Assembly (NCBI RefSeq): GCF_003807585.1
Contig: NZ_RMBX01000001.1
Span: 372,001 to 436,000 of the forward strand
Source of the DNA: Chitinophaga barathri
GTDB taxonomy: Bacteria; Bacteroidota; Bacteroidia; Chitinophagales; Chitinophagaceae
Length of the DNA stretch: 64,000 nt
Direction of reading: 5' to 3'
Shown piece by piece: positions 52,333-61,460 of the stretch. Under the pieces are notes generated by a model, which saw only the letters and a list, made by a program, of their open reading frames with translations, had not been told where the DNA came from and did not search any database. Made by a program: the position numbers and the translations under genes. The first letter of the stretch is position 1. Every line of letters starts with the position of its first letter.

Positions 52333-54609
52333 TTAACTGATGACAACTTCAAAAATACTGGCCTGTACATTTTCAGAAGGGTGATATGCCCTGATGACCA
52401 GTTTAGCTGTAGACAATGGGGTTTTGAAGCTGATTTTATTGATCGTCTGATGATTATCCTTCACTTCATGTACTACCCTCCCCTGATCATCACAAATGTT
52501 GTAATGATTGACACAATAGGGCATTACCGCTTCCGGATGACCCATTAAGGAAGATTCCATCGGATGGTCGTAGTCGGTGTCAAATGCGATAATGATCTCG
52601 CTGATTGTTTGGATGGAACTCCATTCTATCGTTAATTTCGGATGTTGATCATGTTTTGCCGCTACCCAGGCATTCGGGCTTATAGTGGGCCTGAATATGC
52701 CATTGTTGACATTGTTCGCTGAAAACAATTCCAGGGCACGCTCCATTGTAAGACCAAAATTCTGTCCCTGTGGCCTTCTGTTTGGGCACCAAAACTCAAA
52801 CTCCTCCACGCCTATATCTTCCGGCGGTGACTGTTTCCCGTAATTTGACACAGCCCTGTTGACTTTGTTAAAAACAGTCAGTATGCCCGGTACAAGCTGG
52901 CTACTGCTTTTTACGGATACATTTGCGTTCTTCATCAGGCAAAGGAAAACACACCGGTGCTGATCCACCTCGTAACTAAAATCAAGCAACAGCGGCTGCT
53001 CGCCCTCCAGGAGGTTGATGGTCCGCTTTTCAATGAGGGTGTCTGGCGTGTGGTTACCGGGATTGCTGCTCACCCTCAATTCAACGTCCAGCGTGGTGGC
53101 TTCTTTCGCATTCACCATGAATGTTACCGACGGAAGTTTGCCCGGAGCGGCCGGTAACATCTGACCGGAAGAGAATACCAGGTCAATCCATGGCCCATCA
53201 AAAGGTAACTCCCGAAGGATCAATTCACTCGACGCGGAAATTTTCGCATGATTCACCAGGTTATCACTATCGGAAAACCTGAGGCCCGGGATATGATGAC
53301 CTGTTTTTAACAGCGTTTGCTGCAACAAACGGATGTTCTGCGTGCTGGTCAGATCGGACTGCGACCAGTTATGTTTGACAGCCAGTGCCGCAGCCATCCC
53401 CACGGCCTGACCACCATGTGCGCCGGTGCCCATTACCCTGGTTGAGCCGAAGGCCACATGTGACGCACTAATGATTCTGCCGGCAAAGAATAGATTTGGT
53501 ATATTTTTACTATAATAACATCTGAAGGGTATCTGGTATATGCCTTTAGAATGCCACTGGTTACATCCCGGTTTCTCACTGAATATGCCGTCCGCAGGAT
53601 GCAGGTCAATTGACCAGCCCCCAAAGGCAACAGCATCGTCAAACGTACGCTGTTCTATGATATCCTGCTGCCGGAGGATATATTCTCCTTCGAACCTGCG
53701 GCTTTCACGTTTACCAGGGATATTCCCGACCCATTCCAGGGTAAGGTTTCCGGCTTCAGGGAAACTGCCTGAGTTCTTAATGTAGTTCCACACACCATAT
53801 ACGACCTTCCATAGCTCCCATTTGATGACTTCCGTTTGGTGAACGGTATCCAAACGGCCACCATACTCGATCCACCAAAGTTTGCAGCCGGAGTCGTCGG
53901 CTTTAAAAGATTTATACCGGGGAATTTCTGTGATGTCGCTCAGGGCATAAGAGGGCGGAACAAACTTAACAGGGCGGCCCGTATCCTTGCTGTAAAAATA
54001 AATAGTATGACCCAGCAGCTCGCCGTAATCCTTTGTGGGAGCGAATTTCTCGCCGAATTCAGCTTCTGCTTCCGCGCCCATCCTGAATGCAGCGCCGGAC
54101 AGGAAAGCCAGGATACCGTCTCCCGAGGCATCGCAAAACCAGGATGAGCGGACGATGTATGTGGTAGAGTTCTGGCTGCAGAAACCTTTTACCTCCCGTA
54201 TCCTGTCACCATCGTGCTTGGACACTTCATATACGGAGGTATTCAAAAGCAGCCTGATATTCGGCTCACTGACCACTTTTTCCAGGATAATAGTGTCAAG
54301 CAATACGGTGTTGCCTTCGGGGTTCCGGAAAGTGTTTTCCACCAGTATTTCATCAATGACTCCTCCTTCCCGCGCCCAGCGATTGTTATTTCCCATGTGC
54401 GAAGTTGCCCCTAACACCCAAAGCCTTACCTCGCTGGATGCGTTTCCGCCTAAAACCGGCCGGTCCTGTATCAGTATTACGCTTATGCCGGCTCTTGCCG
54501 CCGTAATCGCGGCACATGTTCCGGATAATCCGCCGCCGACTATGACAAAATCAGCACTGAGTACTTCTTCTTTTGTGTGGCGTTCCTTAATAAAAGTTTC
54601 CTTTATCAT
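52333..54609 (-). CDS. FAD-dependent oxidoreductase with C-terminal F5/8-like domain
   Basis: A 758-residue protein without a signal peptide. Residues about 18-450 form an FAD_oxidored-type flavoprotein: SADFVIVGGGLSGTCAAITAARAG, GGNASSEVRLWVLGA, WFCDASGDGILAFLSGA, and GRIISASHVAFGSTRVMGTGAHGGQAVGMAAALA. Residues about 470-600 and 610-758 are beta-rich; the last resembles a discoidin (F5/8) fold (LTIEWSSIQTISEIIIAFDTDYDHP, then KLVIRAYHP). Such proteins are common in glycan loci but few have known substrates. A cytosolic flavoprotein next to a 2-oxoglutarate dioxygenase and a sugar isomerase suggests an oxidative branch of sugar catabolism. Confidence 0.85.
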   Translation of the reverse strand: MIKETFIKERHTKEEVLSADFVIVGGGLSGTCAAITAARAGISVILIQDRPVLGGNASSEVRLWVLGATSHMGNNNRWAREGGVIDEILVENTFRNPEGNTVLLDTIILEKVVSEPNIRLLLNTSVYEVSKHDGDRIREVKGFCSQNSTTYIVRSSWFCDASGDGILAFLSGAAFRMGAEAEAEFGEKFAPTKDYGELLGHTIYFYSKDTGRPVKFVPPSYALSDITEIPRYKSFKADDSGCKLWWIEYGGRLDTVHQTEVIKWELWKVVYGVWNYIKNSGSFPEAGNLTLEWVGNIPGKRESRRFEGEYILRQQDIIEQRTFDDAVAFGGWSIDLHPADGIFSEKPGCNQWHSKGIYQIPFRCYYSKNIPNLFFAGRIISASHVAFGSTRVMGTGAHGGQAVGMAAALAVKHNWSQSDLTSTQNIRLLQQTLLKTGHHIPGLRFSDSDNLVNHAKISASSELILRELPFDGPWIDLVFSSGQMLPAAPGKLPSVTFMVNAKEATTLDVELRVSSNPGNHTPDTLIEKRTINLLEGEQPLLLDFSYEVDQHRCVFLCLMKNANVSVKSSSQLVPGILTVFNKVNRAVSNYGKQSPPEDIGVEEFEFWCPNRRPQGQNFGLTMERALELFSANNVNNGIFRPTISPNAWVAAKHDQHPKLTIEWSSIQTISEIIIAFDTDYDHPMESSLMGHPEAVMPYCVNHYNICDDQGRVVHEVKDNHQTINKISFKTPLSTAKLVIRAYHPSENVQASIFEVVIS

Positions 54610-54680
54610 ATTAGTTGTTCTTCAGTATAATCTGTTTCAGAACTATGTTTATTTTTATTGTATGTTCAATTGAGTCCGTA

Positions 54681-57419
54681 TTATATTCCCGAAATCACAA
54701 AATCATATTTTCCTGATCCAATGTCCCATACGGTGTGTCTTTCACGGGTTTCTACAAGCCGGATTATTTCTTTTCCTTTAGTAGCTTTACCACTCGACCA
54801 GATAGCAGCAACTCCTTCACTTATGGAAGACGCTTTAGAGGAAGGAATATAAATCCGGGCGGTTGTATTGGAGGGAATAGTTACCTCAATGGTCAGTCTG
54901 TTTCCGGAAATCCTGGTCCAGGTACACATTACCGGTCCACTCATCGTTTCTATTGAGCAGGACGCATAATTCAGGCCCTCTATTATGCCCGGCATGATCT
55001 TTATTTTCCGGTATCCCGGTTCCAATGCAGAAATTCCTCCCAACGCCTTTATCATCCATACACCCAGGTATGAGCCTAGCCAACCGTGATTCCTGGATGT
55101 ATTCCTAATATTCCACTGCTCCCAACTGGTGCTGGCCCCGTTTTCCACCCAAAATCCCCAGCTCGGAAACGTTTTCCGGGAAGCGATTTTGTAAGCAAGT
55201 TCAGTTTTATCAAACATCCACAAAACATTCATCAGATTATACGTGGTTGCTCCTCCGGTAGTGACATGGAAGTCCCTGTCAATGATGCTTTTTTCCAGTG
55301 CATTTAATACCACGGAACGCTTTTCACCAGGCACCAGACCGAAATGAAGCGCCACCGCATTTGCTCCTTGCGAGTTATTGTCATAAGTATCATCATGGAA
55401 AAAATTAGCATTAATTCCACCTTTGATCTTTGCTGATAACGACAAATACATTTTTCTTTCCTGCTCTCTATCAAGTACCCCAGTGATCTTTTCCATCACC
55501 TTCACCATCTGATAAAAATAGGCCGTACTTAAAAACGCAGGATCAGGTTTATCCAAACCAATGTGATCGCCCCATTTATTGCTTCTAATGATGTATTCAG
55601 CATCTGCTAAGGATTTGTAATAGCCAATCAGCCGTTCCAAAGTGGGATAAATCTCCTCCAGCGCCTGTTTGTCCCCGTAGGCCAGGTAAATGTCATAGGC
55701 ACCTAAAATCACTTCCGATACCCAAACCGGATCGGTACCATTCCAGCCATAATGAATTTTCCCAGGGACTTTATCTGCAATACGGCCGTTTGAATCTTGC
55801 GCCGCCATCATGTCATCTTTCCATTTCAGGAAAAACTTCCCCATATCGAAACTCTGACTTAACGGTTCCTGGCTCCATTGGCCCAGCCACGGTACTTTTT
55901 CGCGGCTTGGGCAATCAGTATAGACACTATGTGTATTAGTTCTCAAACTTCAGATGTTATTGTTATATAACCGGTTCAGCAACGAATCAGAACAGCTAAA
56001 GCTTCCAGTCTTTCGCAAGTCCGTATGCACGACGCAACCTTTAATTGTACTTATATCCGGAACACCGGGATAACCGATCAGTGTTACCCACTGAAATCCA
56101 TGATAGGTAAAACGCGGCTGAAACGTTTCCATTCCTTCGCCTTTCAGCATATAGGTGTCTTCCTGATTAAAATCCATTAACCGGTCCTTACTGTCAGAAT
56201 ATTGAACTTTGATTATTTTCCCCCTGGGGCCTTTTACCTTAATACTTGCCCAGCCCGAAAAATTCTGGCCCATATTGTACCGGTAGATGCTGTCAGATAT
56301 TTTAATCAGCTGAACAGGTTCAATTGTCTCCACAATTCGTATGGGCTCAAGTTGCGCATTGATATTAAGGTCCAGCTGCTTTACCTTCACACCGTTCCAA
56401 TTCCGTTCATTGAATCCCGGTTTATCCCATCCGGGTAGTTCTTTAGTGGCATCATATAACTCTTTGGAAATACCCCAGTTGATGACCGATTTAAATGGTG
56501 CATCAAGTGTTCCTTTCCAGCTTTCATTACTTAAAAGCAGGTATTTTTCCCCATCCGTATATTCAACTTCCAACTCCAACCTGAAGCCATCTTTGCAGTT
56601 CATTAACCGCCCGTTGGAAAGCATGACGCCAATAGCATTCGAGCCCTCACGAAGCAGGCCCTTAACATCGTATGTTACAGACAGCACCCGTTGGCTGCAA
56701 TCCGTAAAACCCGGGTCAAGCACATGATCTCCAACCTTTCTTCCATTTATCCGCAATTCGTAATAACCCAGGTTCGCAACAAATACTCGCGCTCTTTTTA
56801 TTTCCTTGTCGGCGACCTGGAATTCCTTTCGCAATAATTTACCTTCCACTAAATTCAGCCAGGTATTTCCACTCCAGTTCTTTTTATCATACAACGGATG
56901 TACAGATGAATCCTTGTAATTAACAGTGGCGGGGTCAAAAAACGGCCTAATTAAGTGATCTTCGATGTAAATCCATTTTGCTTTCCAATCCTTTGCTGTC
57001 AGCAATCCGGTTTCAAAAGTCGCCATGCTGCTATAAGGACTCACATTCCCATCTTTATCTTTTAAGCGGACTTTCCAATAATAAGTGCTTTTACCTTCTA
57101 TTGGCTTACCCTTATATTGCACTCCAAATGACTGGCCGGAAGGCACCCAGCCCGTACTCCATATATCTCCGCGGTCACTGTTTAATTTTTCTATACTCGA
57201 TGAAACCAGTATTTCATAAGCAGTCTGTCTTTCAGCCCTATCATCGTCACGCATCAGCCAACTAAAGACTGGATTTTGATTCGTGATCCCCAAGGGTTCT
57301 TCAGCATAGTCTGTTCGCAAAAAATAAGGTGCTGCGGGGCCCGCCGCCAAAAGCGACAGACCCGTACACAGTAGCTGTACCAGCAGAAAAATCTTTAAAA
57401 CAACAGGATTAAAAGACAT
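54681..57419 (-). pseudogene. GH78 alpha-L-rhamnosidase interrupted by an in-frame TGA
   Basis: Two open frames, 57419-55950 and 55946-54681, lie in the same reading frame and are split by a single TGA at 55952-55950. Read through, the product is about 912 codons: signal peptide, Bac_rhamnosid N-terminal and concanavalin-like domains (about 30-480), the (alpha/alpha)6 catalytic domain with the PTDCPxRxE-like motif as YTDCPSREKVPWLGQ, and the C-terminal domain. The break lies just before that motif, at NNNI-stop-SLRTNTHSVYTDCP; GH78 proteins usually have Trp there, so TGG to TGA is the likely change. The downstream part can only restart at a TTG and would lack a signal peptide. Either a real nonsense mutation or a base-call error. 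Confidence 0.88.
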
Positions 57420-57422
57420 AAA

Positions 57423-59135
57423 TTATCGTAGTTCTGGTTTTGGCGCAGCCAATTGCGGTTTAATTTTTCTTGAAGCATAAAAAGGAATAATAGCAAGCAA
57501 CAAAACTCCACCTGCAATGCAGATCACCATGATAGTCCCTGAACTTGTAAATACGCTTAGTATAAATAACAAAAGTGCCGTAAACGCCAGTGCAAATGCG
57601 ATCACCTGCAATCCAAACTTATTTTGTTTCTGAATTTCAAATGCTTCTTCGACATTTGCCTCAACAAAGTCCCTTCTGCGATTGGCTTTTATCGTTTCAT
57701 AATCCAGGTATCGCTGGCTAACTATATCTCTGCTATAGGCCCATAATTCATATATCAAAAGCATTGCAAAGGGAAGACCTACGCCTAGCGCCATTTCTTC
57801 TCCACGGGTAAGTTTCAGGATATCCAGGAGCGGCAGGATGATCTTAAATACCAGGTTCACACACAAACTGATACCCGCTATATATAAGGTAGCTGTTCCG
57901 CTAAGTCTTTTGGAAAACAATGCCCAGATCGGTGGAGCCAACAATGGCCCGCCAGTTATGGCTCCCACGCTAAGCACCACTTCAACCATACCGCCGATAA
58001 ATGGTACCAGCAATGCAATAATGATCATACCCAGGCCAAATAACCAGGAGGAATTACGGGCAACCGTCATTAGTTTACGGTCAGTGGCAAGGGGATTGAT
58101 TCTTCCCTTATAAATATCGTTGGTGAAAATGGCGGAGACCACATTAAGCGTGGTGTTGGCGGAAGCAGAGGTTGAAAAATACATGCCCGTCAACATCAGC
58201 CCCATTAAGCCAGGAGGCAATACCAGCTTACACATCTGGAGATAAGCGCTTTCCGTTTCCAGGCCCGTAAGCCCGGGATTGATGGTCTTGTAGATCATCG
58301 GCGGGAGCATCCAAAGCACGGGGCTGATAAGATACAGCCCTGCAAACAGGAAGGCCACCTTACTGGCGGACTTCTGACTGTCCACACTGGTGTACCGCTG
58401 CACAAATGTCCAGTTGCCGCCGATGTAGAAGATGTGATACACCGCAAACGCCAAAATGAAGCCAAGGGTATATTCCCCATTGAGGATATCAAAGAAACCA
58501 TCAGGAGCCTTTGCCTGAAAATTTGCCATTCCACCGGCTGCGTCAAACGCAAGCGGAACAATGATCAACACAGCGGCGGAAAGAATAACAAACTGCAAAA
58601 TATCTGTGACCATTACCGCCCAAAGCCCTCCTACCGCTGTATACGCGATCATGAACACACCCAGCACGATCGTACAGGGTACCAATGGATAACCAAGTGA
58701 AGAACTCACCAGCACTGCGACCGGGTAAAGTACCGAACCCTTAATGAATAAGGAAACCAGCATGAAAACATATATGAAGCTCTTCTGCACATTTTCACCT
58801 AAACGTTCTTTGATAAACTCGGCCGCGGTAAGCGCACCGGTAGCCCGCCATTTAGGCGCCAGGTAAAAACCGGTGACCAGGCCCCCAATACACATGGTCC
58901 ACTGGATAGTAACCGCCACCCAGCCATATTTATAAGCAATCGATCCCCAGGCCACGAATGTACCGGCAGAAAAGAAACTCATAAACAGTGACAGCCCGCC
59001 AATAAACCATGGAACAGCCTCACCGCCTGCAAAAAAAGATTTCATATTCCGCCCAGTACGCGCGAATAGCAACCCGATGCACATCACAAAGGCGGAAAAA
59101 ACAAAAATCACTGTAGTATCGATGGTTGAATTCAT
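57423..59135 (-). CDS. Sodium:solute symporter (SSS family)
   Basis: A 570-residue inner-membrane carrier with about 13-14 spans. Family features include FFAGGEAVPWFIGGLSLFMSFFSAGTFVAWGSIAYKYGW, GVFMIAYTAVGGLWAVMVTDILQF and NWTFVQRYTSVDSQKSASK. A long cytosolic segment (about 460-510) is near the C-terminus. It is tightly coupled to its neighbours: 3 bases before the GH78 gene and a 4-base overlap with the upstream GH43-like gene. It is the only inner-membrane importer in this cluster and probably takes up the released sugar, rhamnose or an uronate derivative; that is inference. Confidence 0.92.
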   Translation of the reverse strand: MNSTIDTTVIFVFSAFVMCIGLLFARTGRNMKSFFAGGEAVPWFIGGLSLFMSFFSAGTFVAWGSIAYKYGWVAVTIQWTMCIGGLVTGFYLAPKWRATGALTAAEFIKERLGENVQKSFIYVFMLVSLFIKGSVLYPVAVLVSSSLGYPLVPCTIVLGVFMIAYTAVGGLWAVMVTDILQFVILSAAVLIIVPLAFDAAGGMANFQAKAPDGFFDILNGEYTLGFILAFAVYHIFYIGGNWTFVQRYTSVDSQKSASKVAFLFAGLYLISPVLWMLPPMIYKTINPGLTGLETESAYLQMCKLVLPPGLMGLMLTGMYFSTSASANTTLNVVSAIFTNDIYKGRINPLATDRKLMTVARNSSWLFGLGMIIIALLVPFIGGMVEVVLSVGAITGGPLLAPPIWALFSKRLSGTATLYIAGISLCVNLVFKIILPLLDILKLTRGEEMALGVGLPFAMLLIYELWAYSRDIVSQRYLDYETIKANRRRDFVEANVEEAFEIQKQNKFGLQVIAFALAFTALLLFILSVFTSSGTIMVICIAGGVLLLAIIPFYASRKIKPQLAAPKPELR

Positions 59136-60238
59136 TTGTTCTGATTAACATTTTTTAGTGGAATCGCCACGTTGCAGGTAACACTATCACTCCTTTTTAT
59201 GGCCACAAACAGTACCGCGGGCCGCCCTTTATCCAACCAAAGTTGCGGGCGTTCCAGCCGCCGGACCTTTTCCCTGGCTCCGCCCTCCCATTCCAGGGTC
59301 AATCCGGATACCAGCGGGTGGGAAGTGAGGCGCCAACTGAAACCATCTTCCGATGTAAAAAGCGCAAGGGAGGTTCCGGCTTTGGTAAAATCCCCTTTCA
59401 TGTCTTTTACGATGGCAAAGTAGCGCCCGTCCTGCCTCCATATAAACGGATCTTCAGCGGCGAACCGGGATCCCGGATAGTCAAATATTGTCCCGGGGCG
59501 TTTCAAAAAAGGGCCTGTTGGAGAATCGGAAATCGCTGCTCCATGGCTCACCTTTCCGCCACGAGGCATTTCCCCCGCCGAAACGCCTTTATAAACGATC
59601 AGATATTTCCCATCGGCCCTTTGGGTTACTGAAGGATTACTGGTCATCAGGTGATCCCAGGAATCCGCCGTGGTATCAACAACAGGTTTGTCAAATCTTT
59701 TCCAGGGACCATCCAGGCTTTTCGCAACCGCAACACCAATGCGCTGGTGGTTCCGGTGGTCCCAGAAGGTACCATCTCCATAGTTCCCCATGTAATAGAG
59801 ATAATATTTATTCCCAAATTTTAAAACCGTCGGGTTGTGGGTTACATCGGCATCCCAGTATTTTTTATGCCTTTTTGCCAGCACTACATTTTTAAATGTA
59901 TACGGACCCAGCGGCTGTTCTGCCGTCGCATGAGCGATTTCGCTATCGGTAGCCCAGCCGTTGAACCCTTTGGATTTCGGCCACCTGCTGTAGAAAAGGT
60001 GGCAAACCCCATCCGCGGTCCTGATCATACTGCCGCACCATACATAATAACCGTTTTCCTGGAACATAGATTTTTGCTGAACAGGGAGCAGTAATGTTGA
60101 AAAATCCGGTTCCCGGACCGCCTGGCTCTGAGCGGTTGAATACGTTGCCAGTAGAAAAAGACATACCGGCAGGCACCAACCTGGAAAAAAGGACCGCCTC
60201 ACCTGCTTAACCCTCCTACAACAAACTGGTCGCCACAT
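59132..60238 (-). CDS. GH43/GH117-like five-bladed propeller protein, secreted
   Basis: A 368-residue protein with signal peptide (PVCLFLLATYSTAQSQA). The rest has the repeat pattern of a five-bladed glycosidase propeller: GYYVWCGSMIRTADGVCHLFYSRWP, DADVTHNPTVLKFGNKYYLYYMGN, SNPSVTQRADGKYLIVYKG, AAEDPFIWRQDGRYFAIVKD, and LERPQLWLDKGRPAVLFVA. The Asp in DADVTHNP, Asp in AEDPFIW and Glu in LERPQL are catalytic candidates by analogy with GH43 and GH117. I cannot assign the family firmly. The start is uncertain: the ATG at 60238 overlaps the upstream gene by 40 bases, and a GTG at 60202 is possible. Confidence 0.72.
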   Translation of the reverse strand: MWRPVCCRRVKQVRRSFFPGWCLPVCLFLLATYSTAQSQAVREPDFSTLLLPVQQKSMFQENGYYVWCGSMIRTADGVCHLFYSRWPKSKGFNGWATDSEIAHATAEQPLGPYTFKNVVLAKRHKKYWDADVTHNPTVLKFGNKYYLYYMGNYGDGTFWDHRNHQRIGVAVAKSLDGPWKRFDKPVVDTTADSWDHLMTSNPSVTQRADGKYLIVYKGVSAGEMPRGGKVSHGAAISDSPTGPFLKRPGTIFDYPGSRFAAEDPFIWRQDGRYFAIVKDMKGDFTKAGTSLALFTSEDGFSWRLTSHPLVSGLTLEWEGGAREKVRRLERPQLWLDKGRPAVLFVAIKRSDSVTCNVAIPLKNVNQNK

Positions 60239-61434
60239 GAAACAACCTGTCCGTCCTTAAAATCGACTTCGACCGCAAACCGGCTGTGAGTGTACTTTCC
60301 ATTAGCACCCTTCAGATATCCGGTGATCTTTTTTTCCATTACATCGATGATTTCTCCCGTTTCTATATACAGGTATCTGCCATCAAGGCTTCCCATGATC
60401 CATCCGGGCTGCCCGTAGATTGCCTTAGGGCCATATAAAAAATTACCCTGCTTATCTTTTTCATTTCCCTGGTTCGTTTTTATAAACTGCTTCCAGGCAG
60501 GTGCCTTTAATGGCAGCCCGCTAACATCAAATACGTGTAAACCATAACTCTTCTGATCGACTACCCAAACTTCCTTCTCCTGGTTAGCCATGGCAATTCC
60601 GTGGCAAAATGTTGCATTCCTGACATCCGCCGGCAAGGCGTACGGCTCGGGCACATTCGCCGTAAACAATATTTTACCAGTGGCGACGTCTCCCACATTA
60701 AACCCTATTAATTTATTGACATTGATGAATGCCAAAGTGGCTTTCCCGTTAATGGTAAAAGGCCTTACCGTACCAAAACACGGCCCGATCCTGCGGATGG
60801 TCTTCGCCGTTCTGGCATCCACTACATGAAGCCAGTTGTGATCCATTTTGGTTCCAAAAGCTGACATGAAAACTTTTGTATTGTCGGGGCTGCAGATGGT
60901 ATTGTGCGTCCGGGGTGCAACATGAACACGCGAGTCGACTTTTTCCTGGCCGGTTTTGGCGTCAATTACGTAAAAGTAGTCGGTGGGCGTATCTTCTCCC
61001 GAGGGCATAAAAATCGTAGCCCCGTCGGGAGTGATCGTGCCGCGGTCCACGGCGGACGCATATTTTTTATGCCAAAGTACCTTATTGCTCAAAAGATCCA
61101 TGCAAAGTATGTACCCGGTTTCACCACCTTTCATTGTACCATAATGGGAAATGTACAGTCTATGTGTTTTTGCGTTGGCGAATATTCCCCGGATGTTCAT
61201 TACAGACGCAGGAAGCGGGATAACCTTAACTAATTTGTGGTTATTATTAATGTCATGAACTTCCAGGGAAGGTTTAAGCTCCCGGAAACCATCCCTGTCT
61301 TTAGGAGAACGGCCAACGTACAAATATTTTTGCATGTCCTCTTTTTGCGCAAGAGCTTCGTTCACCGGTATAAAAAACGCCAACGCTACGACAAACTTTT
61401 TCAGGACATTTGAGCAATCGTGCAGATAATTCAT
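60199..61434 (-). CDS. Secreted YncE-like beta-propeller protein
   Basis: A 411-residue protein with signal peptide (KKFVVALAFFIPVNEALA). The remainder has repeats of the YVTN/YncE kind: HRLYISHYGTMKGGETGYILCMDLLSNKVLWHKKY, GATIFMPSGEDTPTDYFYVIDAKTGQEKVDSR, KVFMSAFGTKMDHNWLHVVDARTAKTI, and KEVWVVDQKSYGLHVFDVSG. I see no catalytic motif I can name. Seven-bladed propellers also occur in several polysaccharide lyase families, so an enzymatic role is possible. It lies between paralog B and the GH43-like gene on the same strand. Confidence 0.72.
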   Translation of the reverse strand: MNYLHDCSNVLKKFVVALAFFIPVNEALAQKEDMQKYLYVGRSPKDRDGFRELKPSLEVHDINNNHKLVKVIPLPASVMNIRGIFANAKTHRLYISHYGTMKGGETGYILCMDLLSNKVLWHKKYASAVDRGTITPDGATIFMPSGEDTPTDYFYVIDAKTGQEKVDSRVHVAPRTHNTICSPDNTKVFMSAFGTKMDHNWLHVVDARTAKTIRRIGPCFGTVRPFTINGKATLAFINVNKLIGFNVGDVATGKILFTANVPEPYALPADVRNATFCHGIAMANQEKEVWVVDQKSYGLHVFDVSGLPLKAPAWKQFIKTNQGNEKDKQGNFLYGPKAIYGQPGWIMGSLDGRYLYIETGEIIDVMEKKITGYLKGANGKYTHSRFAVEVDFKDGQVVSCGDQFVVGGLSR

Positions 61435-61460
61435 TATTGCTTAATATTTTTTATTTACTA

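Noticed and set aside
50641-54609. A 3-keto-glycoside oxidative deglycosylation pathway
   Set aside because: The flavoprotein is of the FAD_oxidored type and not the GMC or GFO/IDH type expected for glycoside 3-dehydrogenases, so the analogy was not used.
55946-55955. Selenocysteine or reassigned TGA in the GH78 gene
   Set aside because: TGA is used as a normal stop elsewhere in the window (for example at 43498-43500), the residue expected is Trp, and no selenocysteine-type hairpin is apparent after the codon.
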